Below are positions 25,109 through 34,485 of a DNA stretch of 64,000 nt, piece by piece (the first letter of the stretch is position 1; the number at the start of each line of letters is the position of its first letter). A program made the position numbers and the translations under genes. Location of the stretch: contig JADGEQ010000006.1 of NCBI GenBank assembly GCA_016744295.1, positions 62,001 through 126,000 on the forward strand. The letters run 5' to 3'. The notes under the pieces are model-generated. The model searched no databases. It saw only the letters and a program-made list of their open reading frames with translations, and was not told where the DNA came from. Source of the DNA: Desulfobacteraceae bacterium. GTDB taxonomy: Bacteria; Desulfobacterota; Desulfobacteria; Desulfobacterales; Desulfobacteraceae.

Positions 25109-27109
25109 ATGTTTTTAATCATAAATAAAAATTTAAGCCTCAAGCTTTTATTGATTTTGGTGCTTGTTTTGGGCGTTTCCTTTGCGGGACTTTCTTTTTC
25201 CATTTTAAAAAGGCAAAATTCCCTTCTAAATGAAATGAGTGCCCATGTCGAAACAGCATTGAAAAAGACAGGCGTTGAGGCCCGGCAGTCCTTTGATAAA
25301 TTGGAAGTCCATGTGGATACCCTTCTTGTGCAGATGAAGGAAACAAGCTCATCCAATCTTTCCCTGGCAACCCGGACAGCCCTTAGTGTGGAGGAAAAAC
25401 AGGTTCAAAAGGGTATGGAATCCCTGCTTTTGAAAAATGCCGAAGGGGTTACAGCATTGCTCAACAGTGTGGCACCCTCCGCTATTATGGGGAAAAATTA
25501 TGGGGAGCTTGTCAAGTATAGTAAGGCGGCGGCCCAGACCAATGAGATTGTTTATACCCTTTTCTTTGACAAGGATGGTGAGCCTTTGCCTGGTTTTTTA
25601 AATTCCAAAGATGCCAGGATAAAAGGATATATCAAAAGTGGGGAAACTGGAAACAGTATCCAGAAGGTGGTTTCCCAGTCTAAAATGGATCCCGGAGTCA
25701 TTATCTTTGAGCAGTCCATTGAATATTTCGGTGCTGTACAGGGCAAAATTATTATTTGTATGAGCCGGGATTCCGTAATAGAAGAGATCCAGCAGCTTGC
25801 AGTCCGGTTTGGCACCCTGAATCAAAACAACGGCACCCAGATCAACCAGGCCCTTGAGGCCGGGTCTGCTGATTTGAAATCAGAACTTAAAAAGGACCTT
25901 TACGAGGTTACCCAAAAAAATGCAGATGCGATCAAACGGACCGGGGCCATATTAAACGCTTCGGCCGCAATAGTAAATTCCAGCATCAAAAAAGTGATAG
26001 TTATTGTGGGAATTTCCTGTTCTGTCATCATCCTTGTGCTCATTGGGTTTCTTTTGCAATTTATGGTGATCAAACCCATCAAGGCGATTTCAGAGGGTCT
26101 CAGGGATACTGCCCAGGGAGAAGGGGATCTGACCAAACGCCTATCATCTGAAAGACAGGATGAGATAGGCGTCCTGGCAGGCTGGTTTGATGCCTTTCTG
26201 GAAAGACTTAATAAGATTATTGTAGATATTGGCATCAATGCGGAATCTGTGACCACCTCTTCTGCAGAGGTGCTTTTGGTTGCTGCACAGATAAGCCAGG
26301 GATCGGAAGATATGTCTGAAAGGGCCAATACAGTGGCCGCCGCAACCGAGGAAATGAGTTCCAACATGGATTCGGTGGCAGCAGCCAGTGAACAGGCCGC
26401 CACGAATGTGACCATGGTTTCCGATTCTGCCGGGCAGATGAAAATAACCCTCAATGAGGTGGCACAAAATTGTGACAAGGCTAGGGGGATAGCAGATAGA
26501 GCCAGTGCCCGGGTTGAGAATGCTTCGGGTAAGGTGGCCCTTCTGGGTGAAGCTGCCAGGGAAATTAGTAAGGTTACAGAGGTGATAACCGATATTGCAG
26601 AACAGACCAACCTTCTTGCGCTAAACGCAGCCATAGAGGCGGCAAGGGCGGGTGAAGCCGGTAAGGGATTTGCTGTGGTTGCGGGTGAAATCAAGGGGCT
26701 TGCTGCTCAAACTGCCGACGCCACCATGGATATCAGGAAAAAAATCCAGGGGATACAAAATTCCACCGACGATACGGTGAGCGAGGTGGGCAATATTTCA
26801 CAGGTGATTATAGAGGTGAATGAGATTGTGACCACCATTGCGGCCGCCATTGAGGAGCAGTCCGTTGTCGCAACCGAGGTGGCTGAAAATGTCGACCAGG
26901 CATCCATGGGAATTGGCGAGGTTAATGAAAATGTTTCCCAGAGCTCCCATGTTTCCACTGAAATTGCCCAGGATATTGCAGAGGTGAACACCGTTGCAAA
27001 CAACATGTTTCAAAAAAGTTCAAAGATGAAGGAAAGGGCAGAGGATCTTTCCGGGCTGTCAACAACCCTGGGGGATATGATCGGTGTTTTTAAGGTTTCT
27101 GTCAAATAG
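25109..27109 (+). CDS. methyl-accepting chemotaxis protein
   Basis: A 666-residue membrane receptor. A membrane helix at about 9-28 and a second at about 290-315 enclose a 260-residue sensing domain. A HAMP domain follows (VIKPIKAISEGLRDTAQGEG), and the signalling domain has the hairpin tip EQTNLLALNAAIEAARAGEAG and long heptad-rich coils. It would pass a ligand signal to CheA/CheW; no che genes are in the window. GGAG at about 25099 sets the start. Confidence 0.93.
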   Translation: MFLIINKNLSLKLLLILVLVLGVSFAGLSFSILKRQNSLLNEMSAHVETALKKTGVEARQSFDKLEVHVDTLLVQMKETSSSNLSLATRTALSVEEKQVQKGMESLLLKNAEGVTALLNSVAPSAIMGKNYGELVKYSKAAAQTNEIVYTLFFDKDGEPLPGFLNSKDARIKGYIKSGETGNSIQKVVSQSKMDPGVIIFEQSIEYFGAVQGKIIICMSRDSVIEEIQQLAVRFGTLNQNNGTQINQALEAGSADLKSELKKDLYEVTQKNADAIKRTGAILNASAAIVNSSIKKVIVIVGISCSVIILVLIGFLLQFMVIKPIKAISEGLRDTAQGEGDLTKRLSSERQDEIGVLAGWFDAFLERLNKIIVDIGINAESVTTSSAEVLLVAAQISQGSEDMSERANTVAAATEEMSSNMDSVAAASEQAATNVTMVSDSAGQMKITLNEVAQNCDKARGIADRASARVENASGKVALLGEAAREISKVTEVITDIAEQTNLLALNAAIEAARAGEAGKGFAVVAGEIKGLAAQTADATMDIRKKIQGIQNSTDDTVSEVGNISQVIIEVNEIVTTIAAAIEEQSVVATEVAENVDQASMGIGEVNENVSQSSHVSTEIAQDIAEVNTVANNMFQKSSKMKERAEDLSGLSTTLGDMIGVFKVSVK

Positions 27110-27162
27110 GGGGAACTACCGGTCAATCTGTAGAATATGGGATCTGTTTACGCCCTAACTGT

Positions 27163-29706
27163 TTACGCCTTATCTGATGCCAGAAATTGTAGGCTGGCGA
27201 TCATCAGTTTGATTTCTCCATAGGTGTATTCGTTTCCCAACACTTTTTTTATTTGCCCCAGTGAAGGATGGGAGGTCGCAGTTAATTTTTTGCCAATGGC
27301 ATTTTGTTTTTCCGACGAAAGTAATTTGTTAATATCCAATTGGCCTGTTGCTACAAAAAAACAAAGATGGCTTTGGATGGTGGATTCCACCAGCCCTCTT
27401 TCTTTGGCGATTTCTGGAATGGATTTGCCCCTGTTGAACAGATCAAAACTGATCTGTTTTGTGTCCTTGGAACTGGTTTTTTTGTGGGATGGTTTTTTTT
27501 CGTCCGGTCTATTTATATCGGATTCATTTTCACCGGGTCCATTTTTTTCAGGTATCGTTTTTGGAATCGGCAGGGTCACTTTTTTGATTCCGTGTTTTTT
27601 CCGGTGGGCCACAACCATTTCGACGAGCTCCCTGCCGTATTTTTCCAGGGTTTTCTTTCCAACACCGGGGATTTTGTTTAGCGCTGTTTGGGTGTCGGGT
27701 AGGCAGACCACAATCTGGATCAATACCCTTTGATGCAATACCTGAAAATGAGCTACTCCCTCTTGTCTGGCCTTGAATGACCGCCAGTCCTTGAGTTGTC
27801 CGAATAATTCCGGATGCTCAATGTCTGATTCCCCATAGGCCGGGGTCTGGGATTTTTTTATTTTTTCCGGAATAAATTTGATTTCAGCCTGGGATATGGC
27901 ACGCAGATAATGGGCCGGTGAAAATTGATTTTCGCAGCATTTTATCCCGGCCAGTTTAATGGCAATCTCTCGTTTGAGATTGTCCAGGCCAGTGCCTAAT
28001 TTTTTCCCCAGTTCCTTGTTGTCGGTTTCCAAATGCAATTTTTTCACAATATCATTAAAATGAATGGCAAATTGATCCTGGAACCAGGCAGATGCTTTGT
28101 GGATACGCTCCAAAATCAAGGGGTTTGTTTCAGGTAGTTGACCCTCCTCAAAAATTTGCTTCAACTGAAGTTTGAATTTTTCACTGACCCGGAAAATATT
28201 TTTTTCCGCCATCTCTTTTATCCGACCGATATTGGCAATACCTGATATTTGAATTAATTTTGAATTTCCCAGCAACAGACGCGTCAGGTAGGTCAGTCGG
28301 TTCTGCAGGGGGGTGAAATCAAAACATTCCAGAAGCAGGTGCTGTTGGTATTCTTTTTTGGCTGTTGTCAGCAGGGCGTCCGAGGGCTGGTTTTTTCGTG
28401 TCTCTTGGTCAAAGCTAACAACTGATTCGTCGGTCTCAATGCCCTGGGGCGGGATGGGGGCACTGAGCACTATCCCTTCCAGGGTTTTGCACCGGCTCAA
28501 GGCAACATATACCTGTCCATGGGCAAATGCGGATTTTGCATCAATGATGGCCTTCTCAAAGGTCAATCCCTGACTTTTATGGATGGTGATGGCCCAGGCC
28601 AGTTTCAAGGGGTATTGTTTGAATTTGCCAATGACCTCTTGTTCGACTTCCTGGTTTTCCGGATTCAAGGTGTATTTGATATTTTCCCATTCCACCTGTT
28701 CCACCAGAATTTCATGGGACTCTCCAGGGCAGATGACGCTGATGCTTTGGTTGGAGATGGTTTTTATTTTGCCAATTTTGCCGTTGTAGTATTGTTTTTT
28801 GGGGGAAGAATCATTCCGAAGGAACATCACCTGTGCCCCCTCTTTGAGCATTAGGGTTGCAGGGGTGGGATAGATATGATCTGAAAAATCTCCGGTAATA
28901 GTTGCCTTAAAACTTTGTTGTTTTTCGCCCAGAGCCCCAAGCCGGCTAAGATTCATGGATTCAGCATTTCTGTTGTGGGTGGTCAGGGTAATATATCCCT
29001 GGTCTTCTTCTGGCATAAAATCTTGAATATACCGCTGGTTCAGCTCTTCTGTTGAGGTCCTGTCAAGCCGATTGTCTCGAACCTGGTTGAGCAGTCGGAT
29101 AAAATAGGTGTCTGACTGGCGATAGATATGGGATAGTTCAATGGTATGAAATTGGGTTGCTGCCAGGGCATGGCTGCTGAAAAAATAAACTGAGGTATAA
29201 TACTGCTGCAGCAATTGCCATTCTTCCGGCTTTGCTACCGGGGACAGTTGGTGCAGATCGCCGATCATCAGCAATTGAACGCCACCAAAGGGCTGGTTGT
29301 TTCGACGATGGCGACGTAGCACCGCATCAACGGCATCCAGAAGGTCTGCCCGGACCATACTGATTTCATCGATCACCAGTAAATCAAGGCTCTTTATGAT
29401 CTGGATTTTTTCTTTGCTGAATCTGAACAGGCGCTGGCGGTTGCTTTCATTTGTCTCGCTGCCTGGAATGAAGGGGCCAAAGGGTAATTGAAAAAAAGAG
29501 TGGAGGGTGACCCCTCCGGCATTGATGGCTGCAACCCCTGTGGGGGCGGTGATGATTGTCCGCTTGGGTGTATTTCTTTTCAGGTTATGCAAAAATGTGG
29601 TTTTACCTGTCCCTGCTTTCCCGGTGAGAAAAATATTGCAGCCGGTATTTTGTACAAAATTTCCGGCCAATTGCAGTTCTGGGTTTTGGGGTGTCCCGGA
29701 GGGCAT
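27163..29706 (-). CDS. PIF1/RecD-like helicase with HRDC and RecQ-C HTH
   Basis: About 847 residues. An N-terminal superfamily 1 motor has Walker A TGKAGTGKTTFL, Walker B LLVIDEISMV, QLLMIGDLHQLSPV and the late motif TIHKSQGLTFEKAIID. It is followed by an HRDC-like domain (WRSFKARQEGVAHFQVLHQR to IPGVGKKTLEKYG) and a RecQ-type C-terminal HTH (GKSIPEIAKERGLVESTI). PIF1-like enzymes unwind DNA, including G-quadruplexes; this fusion is found in several bacteria. Earlier starts (up to 29775) are possible; the chosen ATG leads straight into the domain. Confidence 0.85.
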   Translation of the reverse strand: MPSGTPQNPELQLAGNFVQNTGCNIFLTGKAGTGKTTFLHNLKRNTPKRTIITAPTGVAAINAGGVTLHSFFQLPFGPFIPGSETNESNRQRLFRFSKEKIQIIKSLDLLVIDEISMVRADLLDAVDAVLRRHRRNNQPFGGVQLLMIGDLHQLSPVAKPEEWQLLQQYYTSVYFFSSHALAATQFHTIELSHIYRQSDTYFIRLLNQVRDNRLDRTSTEELNQRYIQDFMPEEDQGYITLTTHNRNAESMNLSRLGALGEKQQSFKATITGDFSDHIYPTPATLMLKEGAQVMFLRNDSSPKKQYYNGKIGKIKTISNQSISVICPGESHEILVEQVEWENIKYTLNPENQEVEQEVIGKFKQYPLKLAWAITIHKSQGLTFEKAIIDAKSAFAHGQVYVALSRCKTLEGIVLSAPIPPQGIETDESVVSFDQETRKNQPSDALLTTAKKEYQQHLLLECFDFTPLQNRLTYLTRLLLGNSKLIQISGIANIGRIKEMAEKNIFRVSEKFKLQLKQIFEEGQLPETNPLILERIHKASAWFQDQFAIHFNDIVKKLHLETDNKELGKKLGTGLDNLKREIAIKLAGIKCCENQFSPAHYLRAISQAEIKFIPEKIKKSQTPAYGESDIEHPELFGQLKDWRSFKARQEGVAHFQVLHQRVLIQIVVCLPDTQTALNKIPGVGKKTLEKYGRELVEMVVAHRKKHGIKKVTLPIPKTIPEKNGPGENESDINRPDEKKPSHKKTSSKDTKQISFDLFNRGKSIPEIAKERGLVESTIQSHLCFFVATGQLDINKLLSSEKQNAIGKKLTATSHPSLGQIKKVLGNEYTYGEIKLMIASLQFLASDKA
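27503..27547 (-). repeat. degenerate 15-bp repeats in the helicase linker
   Basis: Three 15-bp units (plus strand TCCGGTCTATTTATA, TCGGATTCATTTTCA, CCGGGTCCATTTTTT) encode KNGPG, ENESD and INRPD in the linker between the HRDC and HTH parts. They are more diverged than the repeats in other genes here but keep the same period and phase. Confidence 0.5.
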
Positions 29707-29916
29707 AGTATCTTTTTTCCGTTGTTTAAATTTGTCGTTTTGGCTCAAAATTTTGAACCTGTTCATAAATTGCAAAAATCAGGCAAAAAATCAATGGCCT
29801 GAAGAAAAGGACGACAATTTTCTTGAATCGGTTGGGTCTCAATGAAATCCTGGAAGAAGTCCCCGGGGAAATCACAGGTTTTTATTGAGCTTAAGAGACT
29901 ATGGTTATGGGGGAAC

Positions 29917-29951
29917 ATTGACCACCCGCTTATGAGTGGCGGGCGGTCAAT
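29917..29951 (-). terminator. hairpin downstream of the DEAD-box gene
   Basis: ATTGACCACCCGC and GCGGGCGGTCAAT pair over 13 positions with one mismatch around a 9-base loop. There is no clear T tract on the minus strand, so termination strength is uncertain. It sits 14 bp after the stop of the DEAD-box gene. Confidence 0.5.
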
Positions 29952-29964
29952 GGCTGAATTGTTT

Positions 29965-31860
29965 TTAGGCGTGTTTTGAAATGGACATTTGCTGGGATCT
30001 TACCCAGGTGGTTTGCAGCACCTTAAAAATATCTTTTGGCATATCCGACGGCAGATCCACAAAGGAAAAATCCTTGTTGATATCAACACTTTTGATGTAC
30101 TTGCTGTCAAGACCGGCTTCATTTGAAATCGCCCCTACAATATCTCCGGCCCGGACCCCGTGGGTTCTGCCCACCTCAATACGATACCGTTCCATTCCCT
30201 TTTTCAGGGGCATGGCGGCTGCTCCCTGGGAGAGGACATTTTTTTTCAAGGCGCTGTCTTTTGTCGGTTTAGGGGCAAATCCACCCATTGGCTGGTCTTT
30301 TTTTGCAGTCAGCACTTTTTTCTCGGCCCGGGGTTTTCTCTCCGCCAGGATTTTTTTCCTGGGAAAACTATCTACATCGCGCCGTTCTGATTTTTCTGGC
30401 CTGGCTGACCGTTCGGGTCTAACTGATCGTTCCGGTCGGGCTGGTCGTTCCGGTCGGGCTGGTCGTTCTGACCGAACTGATCTTTCTGGTCTGGCTGATT
30501 TTGATTTTTTGGCGGGTTTTTTGTTTTCCATGTGGGCTGGCAAGAGAAAAGGCTTGTCTCCATGGGCCATTTTTGCGAGGGCGGCTGCTACCTGGGGAAC
30601 CGGGATATCCTGCTCAAGTGCATAGGAATCAATCATTTCCTGGAAAACATTCAGATCCTGTGATTCCAGAGCCTTGGTTATGGCCTGTTTAAAGTCTGTC
30701 ACCCTTTTTTTGTTGATGGCCTTGTTGGAGGGTAGAGAGATCTCCTTGATGCTTTGTTTGGTGGTTCTTTCTAAAACTTTGAGCATCCAGCGTTCATTCC
30801 GGTTCACAAACAAAATGGCTTCCCCGGTTCTGCCTGCTCTTCCGGTTCTTCCGATTCTGTGGACATAGGGTTCTGCCTTGGATGGCATGTCGTAATTGAT
30901 TACATGGGAAATTCGGTCCACATCCAACCCCCGGGCAGCCACATCCGTGGCCACCAGAATATCAATATGACCACTTTTCAGCCTGTTGACCGTCCGTTCC
31001 CTGGCGTTCTGGGCAATATCTCCGTTCAATGCCTCTACTTTGAATCCTCTATCCTCAAGGCTTTTTGCCACTTCAAGGGTGGAGGATTTGGTTTTGACAA
31101 ACACAATTACCCCGTCAAAGTTAGCAGCTTCCAGAATCCGGATAAGGGCCTGGGCTTTTTTAGCGCCTGCGACCATCCAGTATTGTTGGCTGATGGTCTC
31201 CACCCCTGTTGTGTCATGTTTGATCATGATCTCTTTGGGGGTGGTCAGATATTTTTGAGCAATATTCCGGATGGGTCTTGGCATGGTGGCTGAAAACAGA
31301 GCGGTTTGTGAATCCTTTGGCGTTTGCTCGAGTATCCATTCAACATCATCAATAAAGCCCATGTGAAGCATTTCATCAGCCTCATCCAAAACCAGACAGG
31401 AAAGGTCGGTAAAGGAAATGGTTTTTCTTCGCATGTGATCCATGAGCCGGCCGGGTGTTCCGACAACTACGTGGACACCTCGTTTGAGTTGTCTCAGCTG
31501 GATCTCGTAACTCTGGCCGCCATATACGGATAATACGTTCAGCCCTTTCATCTTTGCCCCATAGGTTTTAAAGGATTCGGCCACTTGTATGGCCAGCTCC
31601 CGGGTGGGCGTAAGTACCAGCACCTGGGGCCGTCTGTTTTCGAGGTCAATCTGGGACAATAGGGGGAGTGCAAAGGCTGCGGTCTTGCCGGTGCCGGTCC
31701 TGGCCTGGCCGATCATATCTTTTCCCTGGATTAGATGGGGAATGGTCAAGGCCTGGATAGGGGTGGGTGTGGTATAGCCCACATCCTGTACTGCTGCGAA
31801 TACAGAGGGGCTCAGGTTCATTTCGTCAAACCCGGTCAAGGGTAAAGTATCTTGGGACAT
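29965..31860 (-). CDS. deaD: DEAD-box RNA helicase, DeaD/CsdA type
   Basis: A 631-residue ATP-dependent RNA helicase. It has the Q motif TPTPIQALTIP, Walker A ARTGTGKTAAF, DEAD in LVLDEADEML, SAT in LFSATMP, and HRIGRTGRAGRTG. After the core comes a basic low-complexity region with a hexapeptide repeat and then a DbpA-like RNA-binding domain (RYRIEVGRTHGVRAGDIVGA). The family acts in ribosome assembly and mRNA decay at low temperature. The 127 bp upstream are AT-rich and may be a cold-shock leader, which I cannot show. Confidence 0.93.
   Translation of the reverse strand: MSQDTLPLTGFDEMNLSPSVFAAVQDVGYTTPTPIQALTIPHLIQGKDMIGQARTGTGKTAAFALPLLSQIDLENRRPQVLVLTPTRELAIQVAESFKTYGAKMKGLNVLSVYGGQSYEIQLRQLKRGVHVVVGTPGRLMDHMRRKTISFTDLSCLVLDEADEMLHMGFIDDVEWILEQTPKDSQTALFSATMPRPIRNIAQKYLTTPKEIMIKHDTTGVETISQQYWMVAGAKKAQALIRILEAANFDGVIVFVKTKSSTLEVAKSLEDRGFKVEALNGDIAQNARERTVNRLKSGHIDILVATDVAARGLDVDRISHVINYDMPSKAEPYVHRIGRTGRAGRTGEAILFVNRNERWMLKVLERTTKQSIKEISLPSNKAINKKRVTDFKQAITKALESQDLNVFQEMIDSYALEQDIPVPQVAAALAKMAHGDKPFLLPAHMENKKPAKKSKSARPERSVRSERPARPERPARPERSVRPERSARPEKSERRDVDSFPRKKILAERKPRAEKKVLTAKKDQPMGGFAPKPTKDSALKKNVLSQGAAAMPLKKGMERYRIEVGRTHGVRAGDIVGAISNEAGLDSKYIKSVDINKDFSFVDLPSDMPKDIFKVLQTTWVRSQQMSISKHA
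30389..30496 (-). repeat. six 18-bp in-frame repeats in the DEAD-box gene
   Basis: Six 18-bp units without interruption, such as GATCGTTCCGGTCGGGCT and GGTCGTTCCGGTCGGGCT on the plus strand, encode ARPERS, VRSERP, ARPERP, ARPERS, VRPERS and ARPEKS. The block lies in the basic linker between the helicase core and the RNA-binding domain, where Arg-rich repeats can bind RNA. Confidence 0.9.
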
Positions 31861-31987
31861 AGGATTCCTTAAAAAAACGCCGGGAACACCGGCAGAACGT
31901 ATCGAAAATTTTGGATCATACAGGTATTTTTCTTATTGTGCAAGTAAAAATTTTATTTGGCCCATCTTTTTTTGTTGTGCAATAGCA

Positions 31988-32431
31988 CTAGAATTTTCTG
32001 ATTAAAAGAACCCCTGCGGTGATTAGGGCGATTCCTGCAAACCGTTGCCAGCTGAGGGGTTGAATCGATACCCCCAGAAGTCCGAAATGATCCATGAACA
32101 CCGCCATGATAAGCTGGCCCGCCACCACAAGGCCGAAGGTCAGGGCTGCTCCCAGTCGCGGTGTTAAAATGATGGCTGCGGTGACATAAAAGGCGCCCAG
32201 GAAACCTGCGGACCAGACAGACCAGTGTGTGCTTGCTGCATACCGGATGTTCGTGAAATCAATCCGGGTGGCCAGAGCATAACAAAAAAGAACCAGAGTG
32301 CCCACGGCAAAAGATATCAAGGCCGCGTATACCGGGCTTTCAATGGCCCGGCCCATTTTTCCATTCAATCCTGCCTGGAGCGGTGCCAGCATTCCTGCCG
32401 CCAGGGCAATAATTAAAAGTATCAGTTTCAT
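31988..32431 (-). CDS. YdcZ-type DMT-superfamily membrane protein
   Basis: A 147-residue membrane protein with five hydrophobic segments. MLAPLQAGLNGKMGRAIESP and the last helix with FAGIALITAGVLLIRKF mark the YdcZ (DUF606) family, which is related to small drug/metabolite carriers and often works as a dimer. Substrate unknown. It is divergent from the CoA-transferase-like gene. Confidence 0.85.
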   Translation of the reverse strand: MKLILLIIALAAGMLAPLQAGLNGKMGRAIESPVYAALISFAVGTLVLFCYALATRIDFTNIRYAASTHWSVWSAGFLGAFYVTAAIILTPRLGAALTFGLVVAGQLIMAVFMDHFGLLGVSIQPLSWQRFAGIALITAGVLLIRKF

Positions 32432-32486
32432 TTAATCTCGTGCCTCCATGTTTATACTTTTTATATCATACCCCAGCCGGGGCAGT

Positions 32487-32509
32487 TTGTCCAAAACCTG
32501 TTTGGACAA
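32487..32509 (+). promoter_or_regulatory. perfect palindrome between ydcZ-like and CoA-transferase-like genes
   Basis: TTGTCCAAA (32487-32495) and TTTGGACAA (32501-32509) form a 9-bp perfect inverted repeat with a 5-base spacer, followed by GTTTGTTTTT. Both flanking genes point away from it, so no transcript needs ending here. It may be an operator or an attenuator of the gene at 32626. Confidence 0.5.
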
Positions 32510-32625
32510 GTTTGTTTTTCGGGGCAACTTATCCTTGATTGACAGGGTGTTTACTGATAAATAGAGGAGAACTATCTGATCATCAACCTCATCATCATTT
32601 TATTGCCAATTATTAAGGAGTTTCC

Positions 32626-34485
32626 ATGTCAGATCTTAACCTTTCCAACTGGGAAGAGCGCCTGGTCGCTCCTGAAACAATTTTAAACTATATTAACCCG
32701 GGGATGACCATTTTTGTCGGAACGGGCCCCGCAGCCCCCAGAACCCTAATAAGAACCTTGTTGGATGTGGATACCCATAATATCAGAGATCTTGAATTGG
32801 TCCAGCTGGCAGTTCAGGGGGAGACCTTTCTATCCGTTGATAAACTGAATGCCCCCAATTATCGGTTAAAAACTTTTTTCTCCGGTTTTGTGGCCTGGGA
32901 TACCATTTCAACGGGCCAGGTGGATCTGGTTCCTGCCTATGCATCTGAAATTCCGGAGATTATTAAATCCCGCAAAATTGACATTGATGTAGCCTTTATC
33001 CAAATTACACCGCCGGATGAATCCGGTTATTGTAGTCTGGGGGTGGCCGTTGACGTGGCCAGGGAAGCAATGGACCAGGCTTCCCTGGTTGTGGGGGAGA
33101 TCAATGAAAAAATGCCCTTTACCTACGGGGACACCTTTGTTTCGATTGAGGACTTTGATTTGCTGGTCCAGGCCGGCCACACGCCGGTTACCTATGCGCT
33201 TCCCATTGTGTCCGAACCGGTGAAAAAGGTGGCTGCCAATGTGGCATCCTTGATCAAGAATGGGGATTGTATCAATTATGCCCTGGGCCCTTTATTTGAA
33301 GCCCTGGTTCCCTTTTTGTCAGGTAAAAAAGATCTGGGTATTCATTCCCTTTATTTTACCGATGCCCTGGCAGACTTGGTCAATTCCGGTGCCGTCAACA
33401 ACCGTAAAAAATCTCCTTTCCGGGGAAAGTCCCTTGTTTCCTATGCCCTGGGAACCAAAGAATTAATGAAATGGCTTGATCGGAATCCCTTGGTGGAATT
33501 TCAGGGAATTGACTGGGTATGTAATCCACAGCTGATCGCCAAAAATCCTAAATTTGTTGCCATTTACGAGGGACGGAAAGCCGATATTCTTGGCAGTGTG
33601 GCTTTTCCCCTAAAGGGTGCCGTCATAACAGGCCCTGGGGAGGGAATCGATTTTTTTAAGGGTGCAGAGGGGTCAACGGGTGGATTTACCATTATAGGAC
33701 TGCCCAGCCGGGATGCCAATGGTAAATCTAATATTCTTTTGAGTATTCAAAATTATGCCAACCAGTTGCGGCTTCGGGAGTCGGTCCATATGATCGTCAC
33801 GGAATATGGGGTGGCGAACCTTAAGTGGCGGTCCCTGCGGGAGAGGGCCCAGGCCATTATCGATATTGCCCATCCCGATGACCGGGAAGCACTGATCCAG
33901 CAGGCGCGGCAGCGGAAGATTATTTATCCCAATCAGATTTTTGTTACCCAGTCTGCCCATCTTTATCCCGGCCACATTGAAAGTACTCAAGCCTTTAAAG
34001 GCGGGGTGAATGTGAGGTTCCGACCCATGAAACCCTCGGATGAAGAAGCCATGCGGCGATTTTTCTACCGGTGCTCTAAGGAGATGATTTTTTATCGGTT
34101 CTTTTATTCCATTAAAACCATGAGTCACGACAAAATGCAGGAATATGTGAATGTGGACTATGCCAGGGAGGTCTCTGTTGTGGGGCTGGCTGAAATAGAC
34201 GGTATAGAGAAAATTATTGCCGAAGCACGGCTTGTCCAGGATGAAGATTCCCGTTATGGAGAGGTGGCATTCCTCATTGATCAGGCTTTCCAGAGCATTG
34301 GTGTGGGCACCTATCTCATGGAATTATTGATTCGCCTGGCCCGGGAACAGGGCCTTGCCGGGGTGACCGCAGATGTATTGTCAGAGAACCTTCCCATGGT
34401 AAAGGTTTTTGAAAAAAGCAGACTTCCCCTGGAGAGCACTCTTAACAACGGGGTCTATCAGATGAAAATTAACTTTCTCGGGTAA
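32626..34485 (+). CDS. acetyl-CoA hydrolase/transferase-like protein fused to GNAT
   Basis: A 619-residue fusion. Residues 1-440 are a class I CoA-transferase (acetyl-CoA hydrolase type), with QITPPDESGYCSLGVAVD and VTEYGVANLKWRSLRERAQA. Residues about 465-619 are a GNAT domain (VNVRFRPMKPSDEEAMRRFF, FQSIGVGTYLMELLIRLA). In homologues the catalytic glutamate lies in an N-x-A-x-E-x-D-x-x-G stretch; here it reads YEGRKADILG, with lysine at the glutamate position in my alignment. If right, the protein is not a normal CoA transferase. It may acylate a protein or small molecule with CoA binding in the first domain. AAGGAG sets the start. Confidence 0.83.
   Translation: MSDLNLSNWEERLVAPETILNYINPGMTIFVGTGPAAPRTLIRTLLDVDTHNIRDLELVQLAVQGETFLSVDKLNAPNYRLKTFFSGFVAWDTISTGQVDLVPAYASEIPEIIKSRKIDIDVAFIQITPPDESGYCSLGVAVDVAREAMDQASLVVGEINEKMPFTYGDTFVSIEDFDLLVQAGHTPVTYALPIVSEPVKKVAANVASLIKNGDCINYALGPLFEALVPFLSGKKDLGIHSLYFTDALADLVNSGAVNNRKKSPFRGKSLVSYALGTKELMKWLDRNPLVEFQGIDWVCNPQLIAKNPKFVAIYEGRKADILGSVAFPLKGAVITGPGEGIDFFKGAEGSTGGFTIIGLPSRDANGKSNILLSIQNYANQLRLRESVHMIVTEYGVANLKWRSLRERAQAIIDIAHPDDREALIQQARQRKIIYPNQIFVTQSAHLYPGHIESTQAFKGGVNVRFRPMKPSDEEAMRRFFYRCSKEMIFYRFFYSIKTMSHDKMQEYVNVDYAREVSVVGLAEIDGIEKIIAEARLVQDEDSRYGEVAFLIDQAFQSIGVGTYLMELLIRLAREQGLAGVTADVLSENLPMVKVFEKSRLPLESTLNNGVYQMKINFLG

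Noticed and set aside
25900..26694. 264-codon minus-strand frame opposite the chemoreceptor
   Set aside because: Ala/Ser-rich shadow of the coiled-coil region of the chemoreceptor.
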